From: Amycolatopsis sp. cg9
GTDB taxonomy: Bacteria; Actinomycetota; Actinomycetes; Mycobacteriales; Pseudonocardiaceae
NCBI RefSeq assembly: GCF_041346945.1
Contig: NZ_CP166850.1
Location: 5,812,501-5,876,500, forward strand
Reading direction: 5' to 3'
Length of the DNA: 64,000 bases
The translations under genes were made by a program, and so were the position numbers. This document shows positions 1 to 8,939 of this stretch, in pieces. Positions within the stretch are counted from its first letter, which is position 1. Each line of letters opens with the position of its first letter. The notes under the pieces were generated by a model, which saw only the letters and a list, made by a program, of their open reading frames with translations, did no database searches and was not told the origin of the DNA.

Positions 1-1
1 G

Positions 2-67
2 GCCCCGGGCGTGAACGTGCGAAGGACCGCCAACGGGTCGGCGGTGACGGTGCTCCGGGTGTCCTGA
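2..67 (+). CDS. C-terminal end of an unidentified protein (partial)
   Basis: The first bases read as an open frame that ends at TGA 65-67 and encodes about 21 residues finishing TVLRVS. The run of Val and Thr alternating with small residues looks like the last strand of a secreted beta-domain, but this is too short to identify. It is listed because codon use fits the genome and because the next gene starts only 65 bp later on the same strand. It could be chance. Confidence 0.4.
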   Translation, partial: APGVNVRRTANGSAVTVLRVS

Positions 68-131
68 ACGATCACTGCGCTGCTCCGATGGCCGGGTCGT
101 AGGGTTGCGGGGGAAGAGGGAGGTGGCCGGG

Positions 132-1502
132 ATGACGGCAGCGCGGATCGTGGTGGTGAGCCCGCCGTTCGCTTCGCACGCGCGTCCACTCGCGACGGTG
201 GGGGCGGCACTCGCGGCCGCCGGCGCCGACGTGACTTTCGCCTGTGCGCCGGCCTTCGCGGGCCTGGCCGCCGAGCACGGACTGCCGTTCGCGGCGCTGG
301 CGTTCGGCGACAACGCGAACACGGGCATCGCCGAACGCACCCGCCAGGAAGCCGACGGCGTGCGGCGGCTGGCCGAGTTCCTCGACGCCACCCGCGCCGG
401 CGCGGTGCCCGCCCTGCTGGCCCAGGCCGGGCACCGGCGGGCCGACCTGCTGCCCGACCCCGGCGGCGTGCTCGGCTCGGTCCGGGCCCTCGACGAGCGG
501 CTGCGCCCGGACTGGTACCTGGTCGACCAGCTGGCCTACGCCGTCACGCTCGCGGTGTACGCCCTCGGCCGCCGCTGGGCCGCCTTCTGCCCCGGCCACC
601 CCAGCTACGTCCTGGCAGGGACCGGCCGCTTCTTCGGGCTGCCGCCGTACTGGCCGGACCCGATCCGGCCCACCGACGGCGAACTGGGCCGGTTGCGCGC
701 CGCGGCCGAGGAGAACGACCGGGCGTTCACCGGGCTGTTCGCCCGGTTTCTCGCCGATCACGCCCCGGACCGGCAGGTGCCGCGAAGCGCTTTCGGGCTG
801 ACTTCGCCGGAGGCGGTGCTGTTCAACTACCCCGAACTGCCCTGGTTGCCGGACCTCCCGGCCGGTCCCGCCCGGATCTTCGCCGGGCACTGCAGCGACG
901 TCGGGACGGCGGTGCTGCCTGCCGACTGGGCCGAGCGAGCCGACGCGCTGACCGGGGGCGGGCGGCGACGGCTCGTGCTCGTGTCGTTCGGGACGTTCCT
1001 GTCCGCCCGGGACGACGTCGTGCGCACGGTGGTCCGCGGGCTGCTCGACGTGCGCGGCGTGTCGGTGCTGGTGGCCGCCGGTGACCGCGCGGCCGGTCTC
1101 CGTGCGGAGTTCGACGGCGAGCCGGGGGTCCACGTCGCCGACCAGGTGCCCCAGCGAGCTCTGCTTCCGCGCTCGGCCGCCGTCGTGCACCACGGCGGCA
1201 ACAACTCCTTCACCGAGTGCCTGGCCGCGGGCGTGCCCGCGGTGGCCCTGCCGTTCTCCAGCGACCAGTTCGCCGTGGCCCACGACCTCGAACGGATTCC
1301 GGCCGGCCGGGTGCTCGATCCCCACGGCGTCACCCTCGGCGCGGTGACCGCGGCCGTGACCGAAGTGCTCGCGGCAGCTCGTGGGCACGGCGAAGCCGGG
1401 CGCCGGCTGCTCGCCGGACGCGGACCGCGACCGGCGGCGCTCGAACTGCTGTCGGCCATGCGCAGCCTTCCGGCAGTCGATGCAGAAGCGATGCGAAGCT
1501 GA
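132..1502 (+). CDS. Glycosyltransferase, MGT/UGT type (GT1)
   Basis: A 456-residue GT-B fold transferase. The N-terminus (VVVSPPFASHARPL) is the usual acceptor-domain start of macrolide-type glycosyltransferases. The C-terminal half carries the nucleotide-sugar-binding segment HHGGNNSFTECLAAGVP, followed by PFSSDQF. Such enzymes move a sugar from an NDP-sugar to a small hydrophobic acceptor such as a macrolide, flavonoid or lipid; the acceptor here cannot be read. ATG 132 is chosen over an in-frame ATG 27 bases upstream because GGGAAGAGGGAGG lies just before it and the fold begins right after it. There are no biosynthetic genes next to it, so a detoxifying or tailoring role is open. Confidence 0.85.
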   Translation: MTAARIVVVSPPFASHARPLATVGAALAAAGADVTFACAPAFAGLAAEHGLPFAALAFGDNANTGIAERTRQEADGVRRLAEFLDATRAGAVPALLAQAGHRRADLLPDPGGVLGSVRALDERLRPDWYLVDQLAYAVTLAVYALGRRWAAFCPGHPSYVLAGTGRFFGLPPYWPDPIRPTDGELGRLRAAAEENDRAFTGLFARFLADHAPDRQVPRSAFGLTSPEAVLFNYPELPWLPDLPAGPARIFAGHCSDVGTAVLPADWAERADALTGGGRRRLVLVSFGTFLSARDDVVRTVVRGLLDVRGVSVLVAAGDRAAGLRAEFDGEPGVHVADQVPQRALLPRSAAVVHHGGNNSFTECLAAGVPAVALPFSSDQFAVAHDLERIPAGRVLDPHGVTLGAVTAAVTEVLAAARGHGEAGRRLLAGRGPRPAALELLSAMRSLPAVDAEAMRS

Positions 1503-1572
1503 CCCTCGCGTGCCGTGCATCCACGGCTGATCGGCCACTTCGTGCTTCAATACGCGTTCAAGAGGAGGCCCG

Positions 1573-2418
1573 ATGAGCAGTGCCGCCGGGGCGCGGTCCC
1601 TCAGTTCGAGTGAGGTGGCGCGGACGCTGGGCGTGTCGCAGGTGACGCTGCGCACCTGGGAGCAGCGATACGGGATCGGTGCATCGGAGCGCGCGGAGAA
1701 CGGCCGGCGGCGGTTCACCCCCGAGGACGTCGGACGGCTGCGCCGGATGCGGGCGCTCCAGGCCCAGGGGACCGGCGCGCGCGAGGCCGCCCGGCTGGTG
1801 CTGGACCGGTCGGCCGCCGAGGTGACCGCCGGGCAGCGCCGGCAACGGCTCGCCGAGGCCGCGGAGTCGCTCGACCTGGCCACCATGGGCGGTTTGGTCG
1901 ACGACGCGCTCGGCAGCCTGGGCGTGGCGAAGGCGTGGACCGAGGTCGTCGGGCCCGTGCTGCGAGCCATCGGGGAACGGTGGGCGAGGCACGGCGACCG
2001 CACCGCGATGGCCGCGGAGTGGGCGCTGGCCAGTGCGGCCTCCGCGGCGGTGGACCGGTACGACACGCCCGCCCCGGCCGGCCGGGCGCCGATCCTCTTC
2101 GTCTGCGGCCCGGCGGAGCGCCACGACCTGCCGGTCAAGATGCTCAGCGCCGCGCTGAACGACGACGGCGCACCGGCGATGTTCCTGGGCGGCCTGGTCC
2201 CGCTCGACGTCCTGCGCGTGGTCGCCGCCCGGTTCGAGCCGGGCGAAGTCGTGGTGTGGTCGATGACCGCGCAGTCGGCGGACGTGCGGATCCTGCGCGC
2301 CCTGCACGCGGAAGGGGTGCCGGTGCGCCCGGCCGGCCCCGGCTGGCGCGGGCTGCCGACGGTGGGCGAACCGCTCCCGCCGTCATTCACCGGGGCCCTC
2401 GCCGCCTTCTCCGCGTGA
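1573..2418 (+). CDS. MerR-family regulator with degenerate B12-type domain
   Basis: The 281-residue protein starts with a MerR winged helix (residues about 10-75, containing TLRTWEQRYGI and RRFTPEDVGRLRRM). A four-helix linker follows, then a Rossmann-like C-terminal domain of the CarH/LitR cobalamin-binding class (about 175-275). Known CarH proteins bind adenosyl-B12 through a D-x-H-x-x-G motif. Here the corresponding stretch reads CGPAERHDLPVKML, so the usual cobalt-ligand pattern is not evident and B12 or light sensing is uncertain. AGAGGAGG precedes ATG 1573. In actinomycetes this class often governs clusters with photolyase, TIGR01777 and SDR genes, and the last two occur at 4.8-7.1 kb. 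Confidence 0.8.
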   Translation: MSSAAGARSLSSSEVARTLGVSQVTLRTWEQRYGIGASERAENGRRRFTPEDVGRLRRMRALQAQGTGAREAARLVLDRSAAEVTAGQRRQRLAEAAESLDLATMGGLVDDALGSLGVAKAWTEVVGPVLRAIGERWARHGDRTAMAAEWALASAASAAVDRYDTPAPAGRAPILFVCGPAERHDLPVKMLSAALNDDGAPAMFLGGLVPLDVLRVVAARFEPGEVVVWSMTAQSADVRILRALHAEGVPVRPAGPGWRGLPTVGEPLPPSFTGALAAFSA

Positions 2419-2679
2419 GAGCGCCGGCCGCGCGAGGGTGCGGGCGGCGGGCTCCTTCCGGCGCGCCGGGACGTCGTTGGCGATGAGCACGGCGGCCCAC
2501 GGCAGGGGAACGGAGATCGCCAGGAAAGCCAGGGCCAGCCACCAGACGTGCGCGGTGAGCCCGGCGAGGACCAGGCAGGGGATCCGGCAGCCCATCATCA
2601 CCACGTACTTGCGGCGCCGCCGGGCGAGCTGGTCGTCGGCCGACGGCGCGGCCGAGGTGATGAGGACCGGCCGGCTCAC
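2383..2679 (-). CDS. DUF3099-type small membrane protein
   Basis: A 98-residue protein beginning [17 protein letters not shown], with the RRRRKYVVMMGCRIPCL segment typical of DUF3099 proteins of actinomycetes. Two membrane helices (about residues 33-70) follow, then a basic and acidic tail. Function is unknown. GTG 2679 overlaps the stop of the preceding gene (GTGA), so translation is probably coupled. The 3' end overlaps the convergent MerR gene by 36 bp. A longer open frame continues upstream of this GTG, but it would lie inside the preceding gene. Confidence 0.7.
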   Translation of the reverse strand: MSRPVLITSAAPSADDQLARRRRKYVVMMGCRIPCLVLAGLTAHVWWLALAFLAISVPLPWAAVLIANDVPARRKEPAARTLARPALSRGEGGEGPGE

Positions 2680-3059
2680 GCGGCGCTCCCGAGTCCGGTG
2701 TGGACGGCCAGGACGGCCAGCGGGCCGGCGGTGTTCGCCACGACCTGGACGAGGATCGACCCCGCCTGCCCGGGGAAGTGCGTCGCCGCGGACCAGAGCG
2801 AGCCGGCGAGGAGGAAGCAGGCGAGCAGCGCTCCCACGGTGATCGCCGTCCCGCGCAGCCGCCGGTCCCGGCTGTCCACAATGGTCAAGAACAGGGTGGC
2901 GTGGACGGTCAGCGCCAGGCCCGCGGCCACCGCCGGTGAATCGAGGGGCAGCCACGCGAAGCTGGTGGTCGTGGCGAAGGCGGACAACAGTGCCGCGCCG
3001 GCGGCGAACCCGGCCGCGAGCCGGGCGGTCACCGCGGTGCGGGGCGCGGTGACGGTCAT
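2676..3059 (-). CDS. Small four-helix membrane protein
   Basis: A 127-residue protein with four predicted membrane segments (about residues 12-32, 42-62, 71-92 and 98-120) and short polar loops. I do not recognise the family. ATG 3059 overlaps the qcrB stop (ATGA) and its own stop overlaps the DUF3099 start, so the three genes form one translationally coupled operon. Position after a cytochrome b gene suggests a role in assembly or function of that cytochrome, but nothing in the sequence proves this. Confidence 0.65.
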   Translation of the reverse strand: MTVTAPRTAVTARLAAGFAAGAALLSAFATTTSFAWLPLDSPAVAAGLALTVHATLFLTIVDSRDRRLRGTAITVGALLACFLLAGSLWSAATHFPGQAGSILVQVVANTAGPLAVLAVHTGLGSAA

Positions 3060-4624
3060 CGCCGCCCCTGGTCCAGTGCCCGGGTTTCCTCCGGCGGGTC
3101 CGGGGTCAGCAGCGAGCCGGGGACGGCGTGGCCCGCGGAGCCGAGCTTGTTCATCTTCTTCGGCACCGGCGCGCCCTGGTACTCGAGCGGCACCGCGGCG
3201 AGCGGCTGGTGGATCTCGATGAACTCACCGTGCGGCAGCCGTTTGATGATGCCGGTTTCGATGCCGTGGTCGAGGACCTCGCGGTCGGCCCGCTGCAGGC
3301 CGACGCAGAGCCGGTAGGTGAGGAAGTAGGCCAGCGGCGGGGCGACCAGCAGCCCGATCCGCCCGGCCCAGGTCGTCGCGTTCAGCGACAGGTCGAACTG
3401 CACGGCGAAGATGTCGTTGAAGCTGGACAGGGTGAGCACGAGGAAGAACGCGATCGCCATCGCCCCGATGGAGGTGCGCACCGGGACGTCCCGCGGCCGT
3501 TGCAGGAGGTTGTGGTGCGCGGTGTCGCCGGAGAGTTTCCGTTCCAGGAACGGGTAGCTCAGCAGCAGCGTGACGAGGACGGCGATGCCGATGGCGCCCG
3601 CGAAGAAGACCGGGGGCACGGTGTGGTCGCCCAGGTAGAGCTCCCACGGCGGCCACACGCGCAGCAGCCCGTCGGCCCAGCCCATGTACCAGTCCGGCTG
3701 GGACCCGGCGGAGACCTGGGAAGGATTGTACGGGCCGAAGTTCCACACCGGGTTGATCTGGAACAACCCCGACATCAACGCCAGCACACCCACGACCAGC
3801 GTGAAGAACGCCCCGCCCTTCAACGCGAAGTACGGCATGATCCGCACCCCGACGACGTTGGTCTCCTTGCGCCGCACCCCCGGGAACTGGGTGTGCTTCT
3901 GGTACCACACCAACGCCAGGTGCGCCCCCACCAACGCCAGCATGATGCCCGGCAGCAGCAGGATGTGCAGCGTGTACAACCGCGGGATGATCTGATCGCC
4001 CGGGAACTCCCCACCGAAGAGCGCCCAGTGGATCCAGGTGCCCATCACCGGCACCGACAGCACGATCCCCGACAGCGTCGCCCGGATACCGGTACCCGAG
4101 AGCAGGTCGTCCGGCAGCGAATACCCGAAGAAGCCTTCGAAGCAGCCCAGGATCAGCAGCAGCCCGCCGATCACCCAGTTCGCCTCACGCGGGCGCCGGA
4201 ACGCACCCGTGAAGAAGATCCGCAGCATGTGCACGGCCATCGACGCCACGAAGATCAGCGCCGCCCAGTGGTGCAGCTGCCGCATGAACAGCCCGCCGCG
4301 CACGTCGAAGGAAATGTCCAGCGTCGTGCGGAACGCCTGCGACATCTCCAGGCCCTGCATGTTCTTGAAACTGCCCTGGTACACGACCTCCTGCATCGAG
4401 GGGTCGAAGAACAGCGTCAGGTACACCCCGGTCAGCAGCAGGATGATGAAGCTGTAGAGCGCGATCTCCCCGAGCAGGAACGACCAGTGCGTCGGGAACA
4501 CCTTGTTCATCTGGTGCCGCAGCCCCTTGGCCGCGTGGTACCGCTGGTCCGCGTTGTCCGCGGCCTCCCCCACGTGCCGCTCCACGGCACTCGACCCCTT
4601 GGTCGGCGTGGTGAGTGAACTCAT
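3056..4624 (-). CDS. qcrB: Cytochrome bc1 complex cytochrome b subunit (orphan copy)
   Basis: A 522-residue cytochrome b of actinobacterial type with the long N-terminal and C-terminal extensions of QcrB. Haem-ligand histidine pairs are visible in [18 protein letters not shown] and in TLHILLLPG...LVGAHLALV. The WPPWELY segment of the quinol site is present, and there are eight or more membrane helices. In actinomycetes QcrB works with QcrA and QcrC in the bc1-aa3 supercomplex; here no qcrA, qcrC or ctaE is present, so this is probably a second, separately regulated copy or part of a smaller quinol:acceptor module. ATG 4624 is preceded by a purine-rich stretch and begins [10 protein letters not shown]. 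It is the first gene of a coupled operon with the two small membrane-protein genes. Confidence 0.9.
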   Translation of the reverse strand: MSSLTTPTKGSSAVERHVGEAADNADQRYHAAKGLRHQMNKVFPTHWSFLLGEIALYSFIILLLTGVYLTLFFDPSMQEVVYQGSFKNMQGLEMSQAFRTTLDISFDVRGGLFMRQLHHWAALIFVASMAVHMLRIFFTGAFRRPREANWVIGGLLLILGCFEGFFGYSLPDDLLSGTGIRATLSGIVLSVPVMGTWIHWALFGGEFPGDQIIPRLYTLHILLLPGIMLALVGAHLALVWYQKHTQFPGVRRKETNVVGVRIMPYFALKGGAFFTLVVGVLALMSGLFQINPVWNFGPYNPSQVSAGSQPDWYMGWADGLLRVWPPWELYLGDHTVPPVFFAGAIGIAVLVTLLLSYPFLERKLSGDTAHHNLLQRPRDVPVRTSIGAMAIAFFLVLTLSSFNDIFAVQFDLSLNATTWAGRIGLLVAPPLAYFLTYRLCVGLQRADREVLDHGIETGIIKRLPHGEFIEIHQPLAAVPLEYQGAPVPKKMNKLGSAGHAVPGSLLTPDPPEETRALDQGRR

Positions 4625-4795
4625 CGGACTCTCCCGGGATCGGTCGCGTGGCTCTTCGATCGTCACACCGGTACGCCGGGAATGCACGCCGTTGCATCGA
4701 ATGTGCATCGCAATGACCGGGCGAAATGAGCACAAAACCCCAGGACGACGTAGGGTTGTGCGTAGTACTGAGTCGTAACTGCATCGGAGGAGCGC
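4625..4795. promoter_or_regulatory. Divergent qcrB / TIGR01777 intergenic region with TGCATCG repeats
   Basis: The heptamer TGCATCG occurs three times, at 4693-4699, 4704-4710 and 4780-4786. The first two start 11 bp apart, so they lie on the same face of the helix. The third overlaps the ribosome-binding region of the gene at 4796. The region is AT-richer than its neighbours and separates two divergent units. It may bind a shared regulator, the nearby MerR protein being the obvious candidate, but this is inference. Confidence 0.4.
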
Positions 4796-6163
4796 GTGGT
4801 CGCGGAGTTCTCGGGCGTCGTCTCCGCCCCCTTGGCCGAGGTGTTCGCCTGGCACAGCCTGCCCGGCGCGTTCACGCGGCTCGCCCCGCCGTGGCAACCG
4901 ATCCGGATCGGGACGGAGGCGGGTTCCCTGCGCGACGGGACGGCCGAGCTGGTCCTGCCCGGCGGGCTGAAGTGGGTCGCGGCGCACGAGCCCGCCGGCT
5001 ACCGGCCGCCGCACCAGTTCGTCGACCGGCTGGCCACGCCGGTGCTCTCCGCCGTGCTGCCGTGGCGCCACACCCACCGGTTCGAAGCCGACGGCCCCGG
5101 CCGCACCGTGCTCACCGACCGCGTGGAGACGCCGGTGCCGGCGGCGGCGCTGCGCTCGATGTTCGCCTACCGGTACCGCCAGCTGGCCGCCGACCTCGCC
5201 GCGCAGCGGAGGTACTGGCACGAGCCGCTGACCGTCGCGGTCACCGGGGCGAGCGGGCTCGTGGGCACCGCGCTGACGGCGCTGCTCACCACCGGCGGGC
5301 ACCGGGTGATCCGCCTGGTGCGGCGGAGCGCGCGCACCCCGGACGAACGGACGTGGCGGCCCGAAGAACCGGACGCGGACCTGCTCGCCGGCGTCGACGC
5401 GGTGGTGCACCTGGCCGGGGCTTCGGTGGCCGGGCGGTTCGACGAGCGCCACCGGCGGGCCGTGCGGGACAGCCGGATCGGCCCGACCCGGAAGCTCGCC
5501 GAACTGGCCGCCCGCACCGCGGACGGGCCGGGGGTGTTCGTCTCGGCCTCTGCGGTCGGCTTCTACGGGCCCGACCGCGGCGACGAGGTGCTGACCGAAG
5601 ACAGCGAGCGCGGCGCGGGCTTCCTCGCCGACGTCGTCGAAGAGTGGGAGACGGCCGCCGAACCCGCGGCCGCGGCGGGGATCCGCCAGGTCCGGGTGCG
5701 CACCGGGCTGGTGCTCAGCCCGCGCGGAGGCGTGCTCCGGGTGCAGCGCCCGCTGTTCGCCGCCGGCCTGGGCGGGCCCCTGGGCAGCGGCACGCAGTGG
5801 ATGCCGTGGATCGGCCTCGACGACCTGGCCGACATCTACCTGCGGGCGGTCACGGACCGGGCCCTGTCCGGAGTGGTGAACGCCGTCGCCCCCGAACCGG
5901 TGCGCAACAACGAGTACACGCGAACCCTCGCCCAGGTGCTGCGCCGCCCGGCGGTGCTGACCGTGCCGCCCATCGGCCCGCGGCTGCTGCTCGGCCGGGC
6001 CGGGGCCCGTGAGCTGGCGTTCGCCGACCAGCGAGTGTTGCCGGGGCGCCTGCTCGGTGCCGGGCACGAGTTCCGCCACTCCCGGTTGCGTGACGTGCTC
6101 GCCCACCTGCTGGGCGCGACGACCGGCGCGGACGCGAAACCGGTTGTGGAAGCACGGAAATGA
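4796..6163 (+). CDS. TIGR01777 epimerase fused to SRPBCC domain
   Basis: A 455-residue two-part protein. Residues 1-140 form an SRPBCC (ligand-binding START-like) domain, with [20 protein letters not shown] as a typical strand pair. Residues 147-450 form an NAD-dependent SDR39U1-type epimerase with glycine motif [11 protein letters not shown], the ASAVGFYG active-site segment and the [13 protein letters not shown] motif, ending in a DUF1731-like tail ([19 protein letters not shown]). The substrate is not known for the family. GTG 4796 follows GGAGG. This fusion is common in actinomycete photolyase/carotenoid clusters, which fits the MerR regulator at 1573. Confidence 0.85.
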   Translation: MVAEFSGVVSAPLAEVFAWHSLPGAFTRLAPPWQPIRIGTEAGSLRDGTAELVLPGGLKWVAAHEPAGYRPPHQFVDRLATPVLSAVLPWRHTHRFEADGPGRTVLTDRVETPVPAAALRSMFAYRYRQLAADLAAQRRYWHEPLTVAVTGASGLVGTALTALLTTGGHRVIRLVRRSARTPDERTWRPEEPDADLLAGVDAVVHLAGASVAGRFDERHRRAVRDSRIGPTRKLAELAARTADGPGVFVSASAVGFYGPDRGDEVLTEDSERGAGFLADVVEEWETAAEPAAAAGIRQVRVRTGLVLSPRGGVLRVQRPLFAAGLGGPLGSGTQWMPWIGLDDLADIYLRAVTDRALSGVVNAVAPEPVRNNEYTRTLAQVLRRPAVLTVPPIGPRLLLGRAGARELAFADQRVLPGRLLGAGHEFRHSRLRDVLAHLLGATTGADAKPVVEARK

Positions 6164-6213
6164 TCGCGCCCGGTCCGGTGTGGACAGAGCGCTGACCTGA
6201 TCGGAGGATCCTC

Positions 6214-7146
6214 TTGCTGCTCGACACCCTGCTCGACCGCACCGTGGTCGCCGGCTACTCGCGCCTCGGCTACGTGCTGCGGCGCCGGGCCTGGGCGGCG
6301 GACGATCCCGCGCCGGACGCGCTGCGCGGCCGGGTGGCGCTGGTGACCGGGGCGAGCTCGGGGCTCGGCGAGGCGACGGCCGCCGGGCTGGCCCGGCTGG
6401 GCGCGGAAGTGGTGCTGGTGGTGCGCGACCTCGAACGCGGGGAGCGGGCGCTGGGCCGCGTCCGCGCGCTCGCGCCCGCCGCGAAAGTCCGGACGGCCCG
6501 GTGCGACGTCGCCGATTTCGCTTCGGTTCGCGAGTTCGCGGCCGGGGAGCCGCGAGCCGACGTTCTCGTCCACAACGCCGGGGTGCTGCCGCCGCGCCGG
6601 GAAGAAACCGGGGCCGGCCACGAGATCACGCTCGCCACGCACGTGCTCGGGCCGCTGCTGCTGACCGAACTGCTGCGTCCCGCGTTGCGCGCGTCGGCGG
6701 ACGCCCGGGTGATCTGGGTGTCCTCGGGCGGGATGTACACCCAGCCGCTCGCGGTCGACGACCCGGAGTACCGCACCGGCCGCTACCGCGGCGCGACCGC
6801 GTATGCGCGCACGAAGCGGATGCAGGTCGAGCTCACGCCGGTGCTCGCCGAACGCTGGCGTGCGGACGGTATCGCCGTGCACAGCACCCACCCCGGGTGG
6901 GCGGACACCCCGGGACTGGCCGCGTCGCTCCCGTCGTTCCGGCGGCTCGTCGGACCCGCGCTGCGCAGGGCCGCGGAAGGCGCCGACACCGCCGTCTGGC
7001 TCGCGGCGACCGAGCCCGGCCCGCCGCCGGGCCGGTTCTGGCACGACCGCCAGGACCGCCCGGCGCACCTGCTCCCCGGCACCCGCCCCGCGGCGGGCGA
7101 CGCGGAGCGGCTGCTGCGGTACTGCCTGGCTGCCGTGAGCCGCTGA
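6214..7146 (+). CDS. Short-chain dehydrogenase, DHRS12/retinol-dehydrogenase-like
   Basis: A 310-residue classical SDR. The cofactor motif TGASSGLGE is at residues 45-53, [10 protein letters not shown] is the NNAG-equivalent strand, and YARTK supplies the catalytic Tyr and Lys. The C-terminal part (HPGWADTPG, then [17 protein letters not shown]) matches DHRS12-like proteins. Retinoid- or lipid-like substrates are possible but unproven. The start is TTG 6214, eight bases after GGAGGA. It lies 50 bp downstream of the TIGR01777 gene and is probably co-transcribed. Confidence 0.85.
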   Translation: MLLDTLLDRTVVAGYSRLGYVLRRRAWAADDPAPDALRGRVALVTGASSGLGEATAAGLARLGAEVVLVVRDLERGERALGRVRALAPAAKVRTARCDVADFASVREFAAGEPRADVLVHNAGVLPPRREETGAGHEITLATHVLGPLLLTELLRPALRASADARVIWVSSGGMYTQPLAVDDPEYRTGRYRGATAYARTKRMQVELTPVLAERWRADGIAVHSTHPGWADTPGLAASLPSFRRLVGPALRRAAEGADTAVWLAATEPGPPPGRFWHDRQDRPAHLLPGTRPAAGDAERLLRYCLAAVSR

Positions 7147-7161
7147 GCACGGCGGACCGGT

Positions 7162-7698
7162 TCAGCGGCCGGCTCCCCGGGGTGCCGGCGACGAGCTGAA
7201 CTGGTTCTGCCAGCTGGCCTGGGCACCCGAGTCGCCGATGCGGTAGACGTCGTAGACCGCCGCGCCGGCGGCCGCGATCGACAGCACCGAAAGCACCACC
7301 GTGACCGCCGTCGAGGCCGGGCCGAGGAACGTGCGGCGACCGGGTGCCTCCGCCGGGCCGGCCGCTTGGGCGCGCAGGCTTTCGCGGCGGCGCCACCAGA
7401 CCGCGAGGGCCAGCACCGCCACCGGGATCGCGACCCAGAGCGCGGTGTCGCCGAGTTCGGTGTGGGTGCGCACCAGCGGCGTCGGGGCGACCCGGCGTTC
7501 GAGCCATTCCCCCGCCTCGGTGGTGATCGGCACCAGGACCACGACGAGGACCGACAGGATCGCGTTCGGCCCGGCGAGCTTGCCGCGCGCGGCGGGCCAC
7601 AGGGCGCTGAGCACCAGGAGCAGGGCGGAAAGCGGCAGCAGCACGACGATGGCGTGCACGAGCAGGACGTGGGCGGGCAGGCCGTTGACGGTCGTCAT
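7162..7698 (-). CDS. DUF2231-like membrane protein
   Basis: A 178-residue protein that starts MTTVNGLPAHVLLVHAIVVLLPL. The N-terminal HVLLVHAIVVL pattern, with histidines at the membrane edge, resembles DUF2231 proteins, which may bind haem. Four membrane helices are visible, with a cytoplasmic RRRESLRAQ loop and a Ser/Pro-rich end. ATG 7698 is used because AAGGAA precedes it; a longer frame reading into apbE lacks support. It follows apbE, the FMN-binding protein and the flavocytochrome on the same strand, so it is likely part of the same envelope redox operon. Confidence 0.7.
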   Translation of the reverse strand: MTTVNGLPAHVLLVHAIVVLLPLSALLLVLSALWPAARGKLAGPNAILSVLVVVLVPITTEAGEWLERRVAPTPLVRTHTELGDTALWVAIPVAVLALAVWWRRRESLRAQAAGPAEAPGRRTFLGPASTAVTVVLSVLSIAAAGAAVYDVYRIGDSGAQASWQNQFSSSPAPRGAGR

Positions 7699-7744
7699 GG
7701 GTTCCTTCGTGCCGGGGGTGACGGGTTCGGGGGCGGACGCCGCA

Positions 7745-8489
7745 TCACGGCGCACGGGCGAGCGCGGCGACCTCGTAGCCGGGCGCGCGGGTGGCCACCC
7801 ACGCCTCGACGTCCGGGCCGCCGCGCGCGAAAGCGGCGGTGGCGAACACGTCGGCCCACAGCAGGGTGGGCCCGGTGACCGTGACGGCGAGCAGCTCGCC
7901 CGCGTGGGTGCCGGTGTGCGGATCGACGATGTGCGCGCCGCGAGCGGCCGAGCCCGACGTCGCGACGCCGCCGGTGCGCAGGTCGAGGAGAGTGAGGAAC
8001 GCGCCGGGGCCGGTGGGGTCTTCGACGGCGACGTGCCACGGCGGGGCGGTCGTGACCCCCGCCCGGGCGGTGATGTCGCCGCCGACGTTGAGGTAGTGGT
8101 CGAACCCGCGGAGGTGGTCGAGCAGCGCGGCGGCCTTCTGGGCCGCCCACCCCTTGACGAGGCCGGCCGGGTCGAAGCCGCCGGGCAGCCAGGCGTCGAA
8201 GTACCCGCCGGTGCGTTCGCGCGCCTCTTCGCACAACGCCGTGACTTCGCGGAGCCAGGGGTGCCAGTGGTCGCGGGGGGAGGGAGCCGCGGCGGAGCGC
8301 GCTCACCTGGCTGTCGGGGCGGTAGGTGCTGAACAGCTCGTCGGCCGCCCGCAGGAGCCCGAACACCGCCGTCACGGCCGGCTCGACCGCGGGGTCGGAG
8401 TCGATGCGCGGCCCGCGCAGGTGGAGGCTCGCCCGGGTGCCCATGACCGGCCGGGTCCAGGACCGGCGGTGCCGGTGCGCGGTGGTCAC
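7745..8489 (-). pseudogene. apbE: ApbE-type FAD:protein FMN transferase, frameshifted
   Basis: Two frames together make one ApbE protein. The first, from GTG 8489, reads TRPVMGTRASLHLRG to FSTYRPDSQVSALRRG. The second reads DHWHPWLREVTALCEEARERTGGYFDAW through NVGGDITARAG and DPHTGTHAGELLAVTV to the stop at 7745. The switch falls in a run of six G (8275-8280), where one base too many breaks the frame; five would restore it. ApbE transfers FMN onto a Thr or Ser of extracytoplasmic proteins, and the next gene upstream encodes such a target. Either the gene is inactive, the run is a sequencing error, or slippage allows some product. GTG 8489 overlaps the upstream stop. Confidence 0.8.
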
Positions 8490-8926
8490 CCGTGGGCCTG
8501 GTCGATCGCCGACTGCAGGGACTGCCGGTAGCCCTCGGAGGTGTAGGTGGCGCCGGTGACCGTGTCGATCTGCGCGCTCTGGGCCTGCAGCGCCTCCTGG
8601 TTCAGCTCCGGTACGGCTTCGGAGTTGATCCGGACGTCGCGGCCGCTTTCCTGCGGGTACTCGACGGCCTGCGCGTCGGTGATCTTGCCGCCGGCCACGG
8701 TGATCCGGACCTGGACCGGGCCGTAGCGGGTGTCGGCGGCGTCGCCGGTGAACGTCCCGGCGCCGCCGGGGGGAGCGGCAGTGGCCGGGCTCGTGGTCCG
8801 CGACGGCGGGGTGGCGCCCGGCGGACGGCCGGTCGCGACCGGGGTCTGGCCGGTGCTGGTGCGGTAGCTGAACAGCAGCACGACGACCGAGACCGTCGCC
8901 GCGAGGGTGATGGCGATCCTGCGCAT
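8486..8926 (-). CDS. Secreted or membrane-anchored FMN-binding protein
   Basis: A 146-residue protein with an N-terminal signal/anchor (RRIAITLAATVSVVVLLFSY), a Pro/Thr/Ala-rich linker (about 25-60) and a C-terminal FMN_bind domain. The domain contains QIDTVTGATYTSEGY, whose TGAT segment is the usual covalent FMN attachment site modified by ApbE. It sits between apbE and the flavocytochrome gene with a GTGA overlap to apbE. The expected role is to carry electrons on the outer face of the membrane from the flavocytochrome to an extracellular acceptor. Confidence 0.85.
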   Translation of the reverse strand: MRRIAITLAATVSVVVLLFSYRTSTGQTPVATGRPPGATPPSRTTSPATAAPPGGAGTFTGDAADTRYGPVQVRITVAGGKITDAQAVEYPQESGRDVRINSEAVPELNQEALQAQSAQIDTVTGATYTSEGYRQSLQSAIDQAHG

Positions 8927-8939
8927 CGGAAGTCCTTTC

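Noticed and set aside
72..2390. A 772-codon open frame on the minus strand
   Set aside because: It lies opposite the glycosyltransferase and MerR genes, is rich in Arg, Pro and Ser, and shows no domain. In DNA of this GC content, long antisense frames are expected.
8275..8280. Programmed frameshift in apbE
   Set aside because: ApbE is not known to use frameshifting, and no stimulatory structure is apparent. A mutation or sequencing error in the G run is simpler.
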